64,000 nt of DNA from Isoetes taiwanensis (taxonomy: Eukaryota > Streptophyta > Lycopodiopsida > Isoetales > Isoetaceae), in contig JAJEKV010000024.1 in NCBI GenBank assembly GCA_021234155.1, positions 14,732,913 through 14,796,912 of the forward strand. Reading direction: 5' to 3'. The notes beneath the pieces are model-generated. The model was not told the DNA's origin. It did no database searches and was given only the letters and a program-made list of their open reading frames with translations. Position numbers and translations under genes: made by a program. Positions 36,060-48,400 of this stretch are shown here, piece by piece; the stretch's first letter is position 1, and every line of letters begins with the position of its first letter.

Positions 36060-37620
36060 GATTTCTTACCACTCTCATCAGTTACTTATCTAAGGGTAAT
36101 CCCCAATTCTTCAGTTTCCATATGTCCATATGGTTCATTTGGCATGTGATCCACTCCAAGCATTGAGACGACATAGTGCGTGTGCATCTCCTTGGTGCAA
36201 CTTCCAATGATCTTGGACACTCTTGAATACCTTCTTTTATAGGCCGGCCACTTGCGTACCCTACCAATGTGGTTCGTTAAAATCTTGCGGTTGAATGGAG
36301 ATCTAATTGTAACCTGAAAATCCATCCATAAAGGAACATATTTCATGGTCAACCATCTCTTCAAGAACTTGATCTGTGAAGAGTAGCAGGAAATGGTCAT
36401 GTTCAGTAGCCAAGTTGAGTTTTCGGTAATCCATGTAACAAATCCTACCATTGTGCTTTAGAGCAATAATAATGGGCTCATCCTCTCATAATGTTTTGAC
36501 TTCATATATGAGGCCAACTGCTCAAAGTTTATCAATCTCGGCATTTACTCGGTCACAATAGTTGGGCTTGAGCCTGTACTATTACTGCTAGATAAGGCGT
36601 GCCGCGTGAGTCAGGTTTTGTGGGAATCGTGAGTTCCCCTAACTCTTTTTTGATGCCACGTCAGTGTGGGAAATTCAACTTATTTATTGTATTTCTTATG
36701 ACACGCTTTTTAAAATTGAATGTGTCAATTGACACACTTCCAAATTTTTTGTGTCTCATTTGACGCGTTGTGAACACCATTGACACACTTTTTTTTTAAT
36801 GTTATCAAATGAAGAAAATAATTTGAAATTCTACAACAAAAAGATTACAATATGAATTTTGCTATGAAAGTTAAGTTTATATAAATATAAGGAAAATGAA
36901 AAATTCTATTGAATATTAATTCTTCTTGCATTATTAAGTATACACATACATTAAGCCTTGTATAGACAACTCTTGTGTATTTGGGGCTCTAATTTTTTTT
37001 GACACACTTAATATTCTTAAGTGTGTCAAATGACACATTTAAAATTTTTTAAAGTCTCTTTTGACGCATTTTATCAAACTATAAATTCTCTTTTGACATA
37101 TTTTCTCTACGGAAGATGTCTCTTTGACACATTTTTTTGCTTTTGACACCCTCTGGGGTGTCAAATTCCCACACTGTGCCACGTAGATCTTTATAGCTCC
37201 ATGCAAAAATATATTTGACCACATAACTTTGTATGGCTTAGGAAGATTGGCCATTAAGGGAATGGGTTTATTTTGCCCCAAATCAATGATCTCGACTTCT
37301 GGAGTTTGAATGTATGAAATAAATTAGCATCCGTGATGGTATATGGTAGTCTTGAAGAACAAGAGTGATTGGTTTTTATCAACAACTAGTTGGTGAAAAG
37401 TGGTGGCAACTTCTAGGGGAGGAAGGTGTTGAATATCATCCTCTTCACTGGGACGCAAAAATTGAACCAAGTGGTAAGGTGCCAAGTAGGGATCAACCAA
37501 TGTGGCAATTACATTGTCATTGTCAAGTTCTATGTCAGCCCGAGCATCTTCATATTCAAGTTGAGTGGATAAAGGAGGCGTAGCAGCAGAGCTTGAAACT
37601 GATAAGTTTTTTGAAGGGTT
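36060..37620 (-). pseudogene. Third gypsy element (gypsy C), reverse transcriptase fragment
   Basis: At about 36470-36290 the minus strand encodes LKHNGRICYMDYRKLNLATE, HDHFLLLFTDQVLEEMV and FMDGFSGYN across a frameshift: RT motif regions 1-3 of a gypsy pol. The part upstream on minus (37180-37600) is split from it by a small hAT-type insertion. It is broken and partial. Confidence 0.75.
36654..37184. mobile_element. Non-autonomous hAT-type element with 8-bp target duplication
   Basis: The inverted ends CAGTGTGGGAA (36662) and TTCCCACACTG (ending 37176) are flanked by TGCCACGT at 36654-36661 and 37177-37184. An 8-bp duplication and CAGTG ends are typical of hAT. The 515-bp body has no ORF but many GTGTCAAATGACAC-like motifs near both ends, as for transposase-binding repeats. 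It sits inside the gypsy C fragment. Confidence 0.93.
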
Positions 37621-38490
37621 CTTAGAGTCAATGTCTGATATAATGATTCAATTACAGATCATCAGATGCTCATAATAATAATTCAGGTGCTCAGGATGAT
37701 AACTCAGATGCTCAAAATAATAACTCAGGTACTGCACACAGTGCACTTGATGATAATACACTCAAGGACCAAAGAAAAAGAAAAACAGAAGTAGAGAAGC
37801 TAAAAGAGACCTTGGAAATAAACTCTAATCTACATGGCAGAATAGACAATGGAAGAAGAAGAAGGTTACAGAATGAAGAACTTGACATACATTAAATCAT
37901 GGCCACCATAACCTGACATAGCCCAGTCTTACGAAGATGCCATAAATTTCAGAATATTCAGGTAGCTGGAAAAATGCCTTGAATGAAGAGTTGTCAGCAT
38001 TCGATAGAATACAGGCATATGATGTGGTCAACAAATCAGAAGGAAAAAATGTAATAGGAAGCAAGTTGTTGTACAAAACAAAAGAAAGCATTAATGGTGA
38101 GCAGTTTAAGGCGAGATTAGTTGCACAAGACTTTACACAAGGAAGATCATGGATTATGAGGAGACATTTTCTCTAATAGTAAAACTGACAAGCATTAGCA
38201 TTTTACTGACATTTTCCAATGCACACAACTTGGAAGTACATCACATGGATGTAAGTACATCATTTCTTAATGCAGAGCTAGATGAGGACATTTACATAAA
38301 GCAAGCATAAGGGTTTGAAAGTAAAGGAGAGGACATGGTGTGGAAACTCAAATGTGCAGTACATGACCTCAAACAGTCCCCTAGAATATGACACGTATTG
38401 ATAAACACCTGCATGATCAAGCACCACATTACTGAAGTAAAAGCTGGCAACAAGAAATTAACACATTCATAGCATGGATCTTCATATGTA
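37621..38490 (+). pseudogene. Ty1/copia reverse transcriptase fragment
   Basis: The plus strand gives AFDRIQAYDVVNKSEG and NVIGSKLLYKTKESINGEQF, then KARLVAQDFTQG, ETFSPIVKLTSI, LEVHHMDVSTSFLNAELDED (RT motif A region) and VWKLKCAVHDLKQSPRI. Frames shift once or twice. Repeats of GATGCTCA..ATAATAACTCAGG at 37660-37740 lie upstream. RNase H of the same kind occurs only at 41.6 kb. Confidence 0.85.
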
Positions 38491-41400
38491 GCCATTTGAT
38501 GCTCACTTTAGACTTGCACAATTTCAACGGCACCAGAATAAGTCAGACATCCAAGCTCGGAACACTTGATCACACACAAGTTGGACACATATTCCAAACT
38601 TAGAAAAATTTGATCAAGAAATTAGAGAGACCATTGCACATCTAGATATAAGGGCTGCGGAGATGGCTACCATGATATACGAGCTCTTCAAATAGCTTTA
38701 ACTAATAGTCAAATGCAGCAGCTTCTTCATACCTTGCTGGACATGATCAATGCTTTGGAAAAGCAAATTCGACCAAGGATGGGCCCCCCAGATTTTAGAG
38801 GTTGGAGGAAAGCCCCTCCAGTCGGGACCTTGCTATGGGAGAACTGGAAGGATACTAACATTGCAAGGTAAGGGGCTTCATGCCTTCATAAGGAGTTGCC
38901 CCATTATATGCAGGAGTGGAGAAACAGACGTTGAAGCATTACGAGATAAGCTCTCAGCTTCAAGTATTTAAAGTTAATATTGGTATTTCAGTCGCTGCCT
39001 GTTAAGAGCTACCTGACCTCAAGCTTCTCCAACAAAACCAGTTGCTTCATCTGCTTGTAGGAGAGATGATATCAGGCAATCACATAAGAGGAACATAAAC
39101 AGAAGTGCAAGTGCCTTGATCTGATGGTCTGCGAACTCCAAAGACGATGCGCATGAGGATCTCACAAAGAAGATACAGACAATGGTCCTCTTCAAGATGA
39201 CCTTGCACGTCCATGTATACATTGTCGGGCATCACGGCTGGGCCTTCAGAACCATAAACAACCATGCCTTGTGAAATTCACAATTTTAGATGCAATTGTG
39301 AGAGGTGCCATATATACTCCATCAGGCAACTAAGTTGAAAGAAGCCTCTTCATATGTCAACTATGACTTCACATCCCTACAGCAGACGCCACGTCGACAA
39401 GAACTTGCCGTATGAGGGACATACAATATAGTGGTGGTGTTGTGACACCAGTATATGACAAGGTTCAAAATTTTCGTCCCTCTAACCATACGATTGCAGA
39501 CGCTCTGCAAAAGGGTAAATAAACCATCTTCTGTATGATCTGTCGTTGATGCAAATGTTAATAGTGCTACTCTTCAAATACCAATGATGTTGCTGCTATT
39601 ATTGCAACCTTGCAGAATGCTAGACCATCTCCTTTTGGACTTGTTGCCGATGAAAATGATAATGTTACTACTACTGCAAATGCTAATGTTGCAATCTCTC
39701 GGCTTGTTGCGCATGCCACCACTTCCAACATGATAGCTACAATTTATACAACAACCAAATGCATACAGAAAATACTGCCAGTGCCAAATAAATTTTTTGC
39801 TTATATATAGTCCTGGAATTGTAAAGATGTTTCATACGGTAGAATGAGAACAACTTGAAAACTCCATAATCACGGATATGGATTTCATTTTTTCTTATGA
39901 AAACATGGGAACATGTCAGAGATAGTGAATTGTAAGGTTGTTTACACTAATTATTATCGAATGATTGCATAAGCAAGTGGGGACATGGTGATGAGGCTTG
40001 TTCTTACAACAAATCCTTGGAATTTTCAGTTTCCTTGCACAAGGTAGATAAACACAATAGATACATATGGATACAAATGCAGAATAAATAGGGGGGTCCT
40101 CTCTTTGTGGCTGCATGTTATTCCCCACACGTCAATTCAAACTTCTATCGTATACACTCAGGTGTGGATAGATTGTGCCCATGTATCAATCTATATGATG
40201 ATATACAACAACACAATTGCTATGTTCAGGTACATTCATTCTTAGTAGTTAATATTGCATTGAAGAAGCTAGAAGCACCTTTGGAAGAATGCTCCCCTGA
40301 ATGTTTTTATCTGCAAGCATACTTTTATTATTTTATGCAATAGCTTTGTAATCCAACATCAATTAACTAGCTTTAGCATGACTCTAACTAGATTGGAGCG
40401 GTTTTGAGAAATTGTACATGTATGTATTTGTTACCAAAATGTTTCTTTTCATGGTGATTGTGAGGCATCATATTGCTGTGAAGTTTCAGATACATGCAAA
40501 GCAATGTATAGGCAATACCTGCTTCCTTGTTTTTTTAGATGCTACACCTTTTGCAACAGTCATTCTAATCTCTTTTCTGGTAAGAAAGAACAAATTTCTT
40601 TGTGCAAACTTGTCATCTAATTTTTCCTTTTAGTAGAAAGTATGTCTTTCTTGTGCACGGGAATTGCCATCAATTAGAAACATGATATGCAATTTTTAAT
40701 TCTTGTTCCCTTGTGACCACCGATATCTGATATAATGCATACTATTTATACATGTGAAACCTTTTTTGTTTGTGCAGGTATCTTGATTATGATGGTGATT
40801 AAGTTAAAATAGAAAAGGATTAACTTTAGTATCAACAAGAATTGGACTGAGATCTTCGGTCCCCCAAAAGCTCATGACACACAGAGCCATGCACATGCAA
40901 TTGTACATATGATCAGAATGCTAATGTGAGAAGCTCGGCAAAGGATTTGAATGGGAGATATAATATGGCCATAACTAAGAAATACATGTGCATTTTCTGT
41001 ACATTTGGTGCAACAATGATTGGAAAAGGAAGAAAGAACAAAAATTCCAATGCACTCGAATGCACCACTAAATCGTAATGAAACCATATTGAAAAGCATA
41101 CAAAAATACAACGAGAATCCTGTTTGAGACAGATAAGAGTTTTCAAGTACTGAAATAGTAGTGACAAGACGTAGTGACAAGATGGTAGAGGTAGAAGAGC
41201 CTATAGTGGACCCCGGGGGATACTTTGGTTGCCTGTCTAAGCTAAGTTATGGTGGCCCCTCGGTTTGCCATAAAAATACCTTCCTTCCTTCCTTAAAAGA
41301 ATGGATTGCTCAGAAGAAGGATTTCCTGGTTTGTAGATGCATCCTTCTATGAAATTTATAAGTATTGGATTATAAATTTTAAATATGATCTGTGCTTGAA

Positions 41401-41570
41401 ATCCATGTAAAGTTGGGTTTTTTGCATCCATGACACCAATGCATAAAGGAAACTAAACTTGTAGGCATGCATGCCAATCATAGATTGCAAATGATTCAAA
41501 CAAGCAATATTGCAGGTATGCATAAACGCTTTAATATGCTAAATTGTAATATTTCAAGAACTCTAATTGT
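38491..41570. other. Unassigned 3.1-kb insert between copia RT and RNase H
   Basis: The two copia domains should be nearly adjacent, so this segment is probably an insertion or a rearrangement. I see only short frames (39080-39265 on minus starts MVVYGSEGPAVMPDNVYMDV; 39610-39810 and 40107-40343 on plus). None matches a family I know. No matching ends or target duplications were found by eye. Confidence 0.4.
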
Positions 41571-41579
41571 TCAAGGTTT

Positions 41580-42165
41580 GAAGTTATCTAGTGAGTTAAA
41601 TCCTAAAACTTAGACTAGGGTAATGAGCATGGTGAATGTTCCCTATAGGGAACTTATTGGTTGTCTGTTATTTATATTAAATTGTACCAGGCCAAATATT
41701 GCATTTATAGTCATTTTATTAAGTAGGTTAATCCAAGACACCAACACAGGACAGTTTCCAAACGAGTATTAAGATATTTGAAGTGCGCACATGATTATGG
41801 TCTACCTTTCAACAATAAAGACTTGACTTTGACAAGATATGCTAATGCTGATTAAGACATTGATATATGTCCATACTGAAGTTGAATACAATTCAATTAC
41901 TCTGGTTGCTAAAGAAATAGCCTGGACCAGACGTACAATAGATGAGCTCAAGATCCATCAGCAGTTGGGTGCAGTTTTATACTCTAACAATTTAAATTGC
42001 ATTGCAATTACAAGGAATCAAGTCCTGCATCAAAGGATTAAACACCTTGAACTATATGTTAATTCTTCTTTCGAATGCGGTTGTACCAGCGAAATTTTTA
42101 TACCATGTCTAGAATTTATCTCCTCTCTCCAAACTGATAACCAATCTAATAACCGAACTTCAGTT
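41580..42165 (+). pseudogene. Ty1/copia RNase H fragment
   Basis: Plus frames give VPYRELIGCLLFILNCTRPN followed by IAFIVILLSRL, then EVEYNSITLVAKEIAWTRRT and LELYVNSSFECG, the normal order for the copia RT end and RNase H. It carries stops. It lies just upstream of copia LTR sequence. Confidence 0.85.
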
Positions 42166-42810
42166 TAATTTTTCTCTCTAAATACTTTATTTTTTGAGTG
42201 GGACTCATTCCCTCATCTGACAAAATCTATGCATTTCCACAAAATATTCTATTGTTACTGCTTCGTCCATTTTGATGCAAAGAAACCAGCTTTCGGAACA
42301 GGCTATGGTTATGGCTTTTGGCTACGGCTATGCCGCAAGAAGCTTCAACCTCGAGCTCTATTTCAAATGATTAGAGAGAAGAATAGGATAATTAGTAGAA
42401 TCGACGTGGGAATAGTGCACGCATTAAATGCGTGGTACAAGGCTGATCGAATCCAAATGCTTTCGGTGATGGATGCTAGTCATATTTTTTTTTATCACCA
42501 TTATAGAATTTACACCCATATAATCTAATAAATTAAGCTGCTGAACAACAGATGTAACCAAGATCAAGTGATTACTTTAAAAAATAAGTATTTCTATGTG
42601 ATTCAAATTATGGCAACCTCTTGTGATGGTGGAGACTCAATCGTCGAGAATCTAATCAGCAGGACCAAGCCTAAGCAACTGGATCTGGCCTTATATATTC
42701 AACGAATATCTGTATAGATCATATTAAATGATTAAAGTTGTTCAAGATCAAACATGCTCAAGTTCTGAAAGTTATGTGATGGTGAACAGTGTGTTATTCA
42801 TTCCCAATGA

Positions 42811-42892
42811 AGAATGAGAATGAGAATGAGAATGAGAATGAGAATGAGAATGAGAATGAGAATGAGAATGAGAATGAGAATGAGAATGATTT
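42811..42892. repeat. (GAGAAT)n microsatellite at the LINE 3' end
   Basis: About 13 copies of a hexamer lie exactly between copia LTR sequence and the LINE 3' UTR. On the LINE strand this is a (CATTCT)n tail. Confidence 0.95.
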
Positions 42893-44620
42893 TTTTGGTC
42901 CACTGAGACCAATCGGCCTATGGGACCCAGAAGGAGCACAACAAACTTATTACTGTCCGGGTTAAAAAAACCCCGTCCCGAAGGGTTTTCGAGGGAAAAA
43001 ACATGGCAATAATAAGAATGCTGTCAAACTGTACAAGTATACATCATCATGAAATAAATGTATATATACATATCAAGTGTATGCCCGAGGATATAGCTGA
43101 TCTCGCATGTCCATAACCTCCTGAAGGTATGATGCCAGCACCCGTACAGACACCGTGCTCAATGTCACATGTAGCGGCTGGCCAGGCCTGACCAACTCAG
43201 CATAACGCGTCCGGAGTTGATCATATGCTGGGCAACTTTGAAGGGTATGAGATTCATCCTCAATAACTCTATTTTGCAGCATTGATAGAGCCTGTCCTGA
43301 TGTGGCTCACCAATTCATCTGCTCGTCTCAATTCGAAGATGATGTGCCCCTGTGCGAATGGAGGCAATGAGTCTGCGCCTTTTCATGGGCAAGTGGGTGT
43401 GCAGGTAGCATTGTGGGCCTCGTTCCAATGTGGGATTTATGTGGCGCTGGTAGTGTGCTGTCTTGCCCTGTTCAAGGGCACTGGCATCCCAAAGCTTGAT
43501 GAGGAAGCAAGCGTCAAGATTTATGGCGATCTGCCTCTGTTTGCACATAGATGCACCTGTGCTCCTGCACATTCTATCTAGCCAACCATTGAGCTCTCTT
43601 TTCCCTCCAGCAGGCCTTGAGGTGCTGCGGCCCCATTGCCATGATATAAGCTAGGTTAGGGAGATGAGCATCGTCCATATTGACCATCTTCTGAAAATAG
43701 ACAATATGGCGATCAAGGGCTGCCCTCTGAAGAGGCAAGAATCCCATCTCCTGCAGTAGAATTTGATATGGAATTGTGGACTTCACCCCTAGTGCTCGTA
43801 TCAAGAAGGCTTTCTGCACCTGCTTTAAGTCATTCCACGTAGCGAGGGATACTACTGGGCCCCATATTTCAACCCCGTATAAAAGAACAGGCTCCACTAA
43901 GACCTTGAACAGGTGTGACTGATGGGCCCAATCATACAACTCCGCTCTATGACTATTGTTTTGCATTGCATATAGTGCCTTCCAGCCCGCCGTCACTCGT
44001 AGACGTATGGATGTGTCCCAGTGCATAGTAGAAGGAAACTCCACTCCCAAATATTTATATATGGATGCTATTTCCACATTCTGCCCTCGATAACTGAAGG
44101 AGGGGATTCCCGGTTGATCTGAGGATGATATGAAGTATGTCTTGGCCAGGTTGACGCGCATATCAATCGCTTGGCAGAATGTGTCCAGGGCATCCATATG
44201 TCGTTGCATGTCTGTTGGTATGTAGGCTAGGAGGTCCACATCATCAGCATATATTAATTGTCTGATGATCTGATGGAGAAGGTGAGCTCCGTCGCCCCCA
44301 TTATCAGCAAGCCAGCTCTCCAATTGATCAATGTAAAGCCCAAACAATGTTGGGGAGAGAGGGCATCCCTGACGAATCCCGATACTACTATCAAATGGTT
44401 GGCTTGTCAGCTGCAACTGACCCGAGCACCTTTCATGTAGCATGTACACTGCATTCTGCAAATCTACAGGAACCCCCAGCTGTCGCAAACTTGCCCATAG
44501 TTTTTTCCGAGGCACATTGCCAAACGCCTTCACAAAATCTAGGAAGCAACAATATAGATCTTGATTGCGGTTCCTGCCGTCTTCAATCAGAGTTCGCAGC
44601 GTGAAGATGTGGTCAATGGT
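42890..44620 (-). mobile_element. 5'-truncated LINE inside the copia LTR
   Basis: The body lies between matching halves of the LTR. It holds RT (44533-43574), further frames to 43073 and a 3' UTR (42900-43060). It ends in the (CATTCT)n tail. The duplicated target may be AATG(A), but this is too short to prove. Confidence 0.85.
43574..44533 (-). CDS. LINE reverse transcriptase (partial, 319 aa)
   Basis: The frame starts MKAFGNVPRKKLWASLRQLG. It contains IGIRQGCPLSPTLFGLYIDQ, the catalytic box LIYADDVDLLAYIPTDM, FISSSDQPGIPSFSYRG and YKYLGVEF, then the thumb region and VEPVLLYGVEIWGPVVS. The domain start lies outside, so the palm is incomplete. A downstream minus frame (43572-43315) has RLIASIRTGAHHLRIETSR, and 43282-43073 has VIEDESHTLQSCPAYDQLR, a Cys/His zinc end. 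These belong to one ORF broken by stops. The family differs from the L1-type LINE at 32.4 kb. Confidence 0.9.
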   Translation of the reverse strand: MKAFGNVPRKKLWASLRQLGVPVDLQNAVYMLHERCSGQLQLTSQPFDSSIGIRQGCPLSPTLFGLYIDQLESWLADNGGDGAHLLHQIIRQLIYADDVDLLAYIPTDMQRHMDALDTFCQAIDMRVNLAKTYFISSSDQPGIPSFSYRGQNVEIASIYKYLGVEFPSTMHWDTSIRLRVTAGWKALYAMQNNSHRAELYDWAHQSHLFKVLVEPVLLYGVEIWGPVVSLATWNDLKQVQKAFLIRALGVKSTIPYQILLQEMGFLPLQRAALDRHIVYFQKMVNMDDAHLPNLAYIMAMGPQHLKACWREKRAQWLAR

Positions 44621-44773
44621 TGAGTGCCATTCTATTGGTGTTTGATGGTCGTTTGATTTAAGTGCAATAGTTCATTGCTATCAAGTTCTATAAATTGTCT
44701 AAATATGTCCTTGAATCAATTTCAACGTTAGTAATATTGGATGTGTAAATCTAGTTGACTTCGTATCTCTTCA

Positions 44774-45055
44774 AGATGATATCGAGACAACAGCTGGGTT
44801 TGACACAGGAGCCAAATAGGCCAACTTTTGCTTATATTACTGATGCATATGTATCACTCTTTCGGCAATGTATGTTTTTTGATTAATGGGTTTTGGGTAA
44901 CCGTAGCAGCATTGACACGAAATAACAGCTGGGCTTGACACAGAAGCCAAATAGGCCAACTTTTGCCTATATTATTGATGCATATCTATCACTCTTTCGG
45001 CAATGTATGTTTTTTGGTTAATGGGTTTTGGGTAACCGTAGCAGCATTGACTGTT
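44774..45055. repeat. About 130-bp tandem duplication of LTR-like sequence
   Basis: The block from AACAGCTGGG to GGTAACCGTAGCAGCATTGA is present twice (about 44790-44915 and 44927-45051). It shares GAGCCAAATAGGCCAAC and TATGTATCACTCTTTC-type text with the copia LTR near 12500 and 13270. Confidence 0.9.
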
Positions 45056-45244
45056 GTCGTTGAGGCATCGCTTGGTGAACTTATCTTCCATTCGATTTAA
45101 ATTACATAGCCTGCATAGGATTTCCTCTTTTTTTTTTTATCTTTCTCCATATGTCTCTTTCAATCCACAAGTTGTAATTTCCCATCTGGTTTTAGCTAGA
45201 GTGCTTGTTGATGGTTGGTCCAGCACACAACAAGAGAATGGACA

Positions 45245-45480
45245 TTTAGCGACGTGGGCTTGCGACGTCTGTGCGACGTGACGTCGCAAATAACGTGACC
45301 ATGCGACGTCAATGCGACATCACGTCGCAGACACGTCGCATGCGACGTGTGGTGCGACGTCGACACCGCGGCGTGGCGGATCCGTCCACGCCAGTGCACC
45401 ACGCCGCATCGCGGCGCCACTTTTGTGCGACGCGGACGCCGCGGGACGACGGCGTCGCTGGCGGACGCCGTCGATGGACG
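45245..45480. repeat. Left subterminal GACGTCGC array
   Basis: There are at least a dozen GCGACGT or ACGTCGC motifs in both orientations in 235 bp. They probably bind the transposase. Confidence 0.85.
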
Positions 45481-45494
45481 TCTAGTGTACTTTG

Positions 45495-48400
45495 TTCTTT
45501 TTGGAGAACAAGGGTGGTCTTCTGGCCACGAAAGTTGGTCCCCAGGGTAATGTCGATATTCTGAGTCCATTGGAAGAGCCAAATCATGGTTTTGGAGAGG
45601 GGAAATTGCTCGTCCATCGCCAGGGCCTTCGTAAGAGAACTTTTGTGGCAGCATGTGAGCTCTGGAAGACTCGGAGCTATTTCATCGTGCACCAACACTG
45701 CATATCCTAGTGAAATGTTTTTCTCATGTCCGCACCGGCACGTTGCACCGCTTGTCAAAATTCCACCTTTTTTCGATGCAGAATTTTTTAGTTATGCGTT
45801 CTTTTGCATTCATGCTTCATAAATTCGTAATTAATGCATGGTATGGAATTAAATTCTGATTTTTTGTCAGTTGGCTTCCTATGTCATCCCCAGCATACAG
45901 GCAAATTTTTAGAATTTCCGGATAAAGTTCTGATCAAATAGGTAGCATTGGAACGGTCTAGGCAGCCTGTTGTTGGGCAGTAGCAAGACATTCATAAATT
46001 CGTAATTAATGCATAGTAAGGAATTAAATTCTGATTTTTTGTCAGCAGGCTTCTTAAGTCATCGCCAACGTACATGCCAGTTTTCAAAATTTCCAGACAA
46101 GGTTTAGATCAAAGTGTTTGCATTAGTACGGTCCGGGCAGCCTGTTGTTGGGCAGCCGAGCTGGCACACTTGCCCAAGTCAAACAAGGCCAGGACCTTGC
46201 AAGGCCGCCTCATTAGAGGGGAGAGTCCGAACCCCAAGAGGCGAGCCACAAAAAGTTTCCGAGGCGACCTTTCTGGCGGCGCCCGGGAGGGCCGTACGCT
46301 AAAGACCACACTCCCGGATCTCGGTTCCCCTATCCGACCGTTGAATCCTTCGTTCAAGGGCCCTGGCTCGATAAGGTCCAAAAAAATCCAATATCCGTCC
46401 GGGAGAACTTATCAAACCGCGAAGCGTCCTGCGGCCGACCGTGGAGAAACCAAAGTGTTTTGTCGTTCGGACATTGCGGAGGCTCCGGAATGGCGATTCG
46501 ACTTCGCCACATCGTCCGGGAGGCCGAAATTACCCTAGAGACCAAGTTGCACGGTCAGTTTTGCAAAAGAAAGAAACACTTACGATTCGACAGCCACCTC
46601 CTAGGCCAATTGACTACGAGTGTGTTGGACATGAGATAGTTTGACGCTACCTCGAGAAGGGGTGGTCTTTTGGCCATGAAACTTGGTCCCCAGGGCAATG
46701 TCGGCGTTCGAGTCCATTGGCGAGCGAATCACGAGGAGAGGAGAGGGAAGTTGCCCGTCGCCCGGGCCCTTCGGGGAGAGGACTTTTGGGGCAAGCTGCT
46801 TCCGGATGGTTTTTAGGGTCCGTGCTCTTGCGTCAACACCCCCCCTCTACGTCAAGACACAGCGCAAGGTCCTAGTCGAATCTGACAAGGATAGAGCCTC
46901 CGAAACGTAAACCCTATGAGTTGCCAAGTTCTAGCAGGGTTTGCGTTTTGGGTGCCGAGTTTTGGTCCTTTGCACTTGGGACTTGGCTGATAAGATGCGA
47001 TTGAAAACGCCGAAGCAAGGGAAACCGGCGGAATGGAGTTTGGATCTGTACTCCTCCCGTTGTGGTAGTTAGAAGTAAAGGGCGACTTTGCGTGTAGCAA
47101 GACATTCATAAATTCGTAATTAATGCATAGTACGGAATTAAATTCTGATTTTTTGTCAGCAGCTTCCTAAGTCATCGCCAACATCTGAGGCAGTTTTTCA
47201 AAATTTCCGGACAAGGTTTAGATCAAAGTGTTTGCATTAGAACGGTCCGGGGCAGGCTTTGTTGTTGGGCAGCGAAAGCCGCACACTTGCCCAAGTCAAA
47301 CAAGGCCAGGACCTTGCAAGGCCACCTCATTAGAGGGGAGAGTCCGGACCCCAGGAGGCGAGCCCCAAAAAGTTTCCCGAGGCAGCCTTTCCTGGCAGGG
47401 CTCCCGGGGGCCGTACGCTAAAGACCACACTTCCGGATCTCGGTTCCCCTATCCGACCGTTGAATCCTTCGTTCAAGAGCCCTGTCTCGATAAGGTCCAA
47501 AAAAATCCAACATCCGTCCGTGAGCACTTATCAAACCGCTGGCGTCTGCGGTCGGCCAATCGTGTAGAAACCAAAGTGTTTTGTCGTTCGGACATTGCGG
47601 AGGCTCCGGAATGGCGATTCGACTTCGCCACATCACCCGGGAGGCCGAAATTACCCTAGAGACCAAGTTGCACGGTCAGTTTTGCAAAAGAAAGAAACAC
47701 TTACGCCCCACGCGTTGCGGATTCGATGACCACCTCCTAGGCCAATTGACTACGAGTGTGTTGGACATGAGATAGTTTGACGCTACCTCGAGAAGGGGGT
47801 GGTCTTTTGGCCATGAAACTTGGTCCCTGGGGCAATGTCGACGTTCCGAGTCCATTGGCGAGCGAATCACGATTCAGGAGAGAGGGAAGTTGCCCGTCCG
47901 TCGCCGGGGGCCTTCGGGGAGAGGACTTTTGGGGCAAGCTGCTTCTGAGGTGGTTTTAGGGCGTGCTCAAGGCGTCAACACCCCCTCTACTTCAAGACAC
48001 GGCGCAAGGTCCTAGTCGAATCGACAAGGATAGAGCCTCCAAGCGTAAACCCTATGAGTTGCCGGGTTCTAGCGGGGTTTGCGTTTTGGGTGCCGAAGTT
48101 TTGGTCCTTTGCACTTGGGACTTGGCCGATAAGATGCGATTGAGAACACGAAGCAAGGGGAACCGGCGGAATGGAGTTTGGATCTGTACTCCTCCCGTTG
48201 TGGCGGTTAGAAGTAAAAGGCGCTTTTGCAAAAGTAGCAAGACATTCATAAATTCGTAATTAATGCATAGTACGGAATTAAATTCTGATTTTTTGTCGGC
48301 AGGCTTCCTAAGTCATCGCCAACATACAGGCCAGTTTTCAAAATTTTTAGGACAAGGGTTAGATCAAAGTGTTTGCATTAGAACGGTCGGGCAGCTGTTG

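Larger units (their letters stand above)
42600..44773 (+). repeat. Copia LTR copy, split by a LINE
   Basis: 42620-42805 aligns to 13715-13890 (GATCTGGCCTTATATAT; ATCTGTATAGATCATATTAA). After the LINE, 44621-44773 aligns to 13895-14058 (GAGTGCCATTCTA; AATAGTTCATTGC; CTAGTTGACTTCGTATC) and ends at the same TCTCTTCA. Confidence 0.8.
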
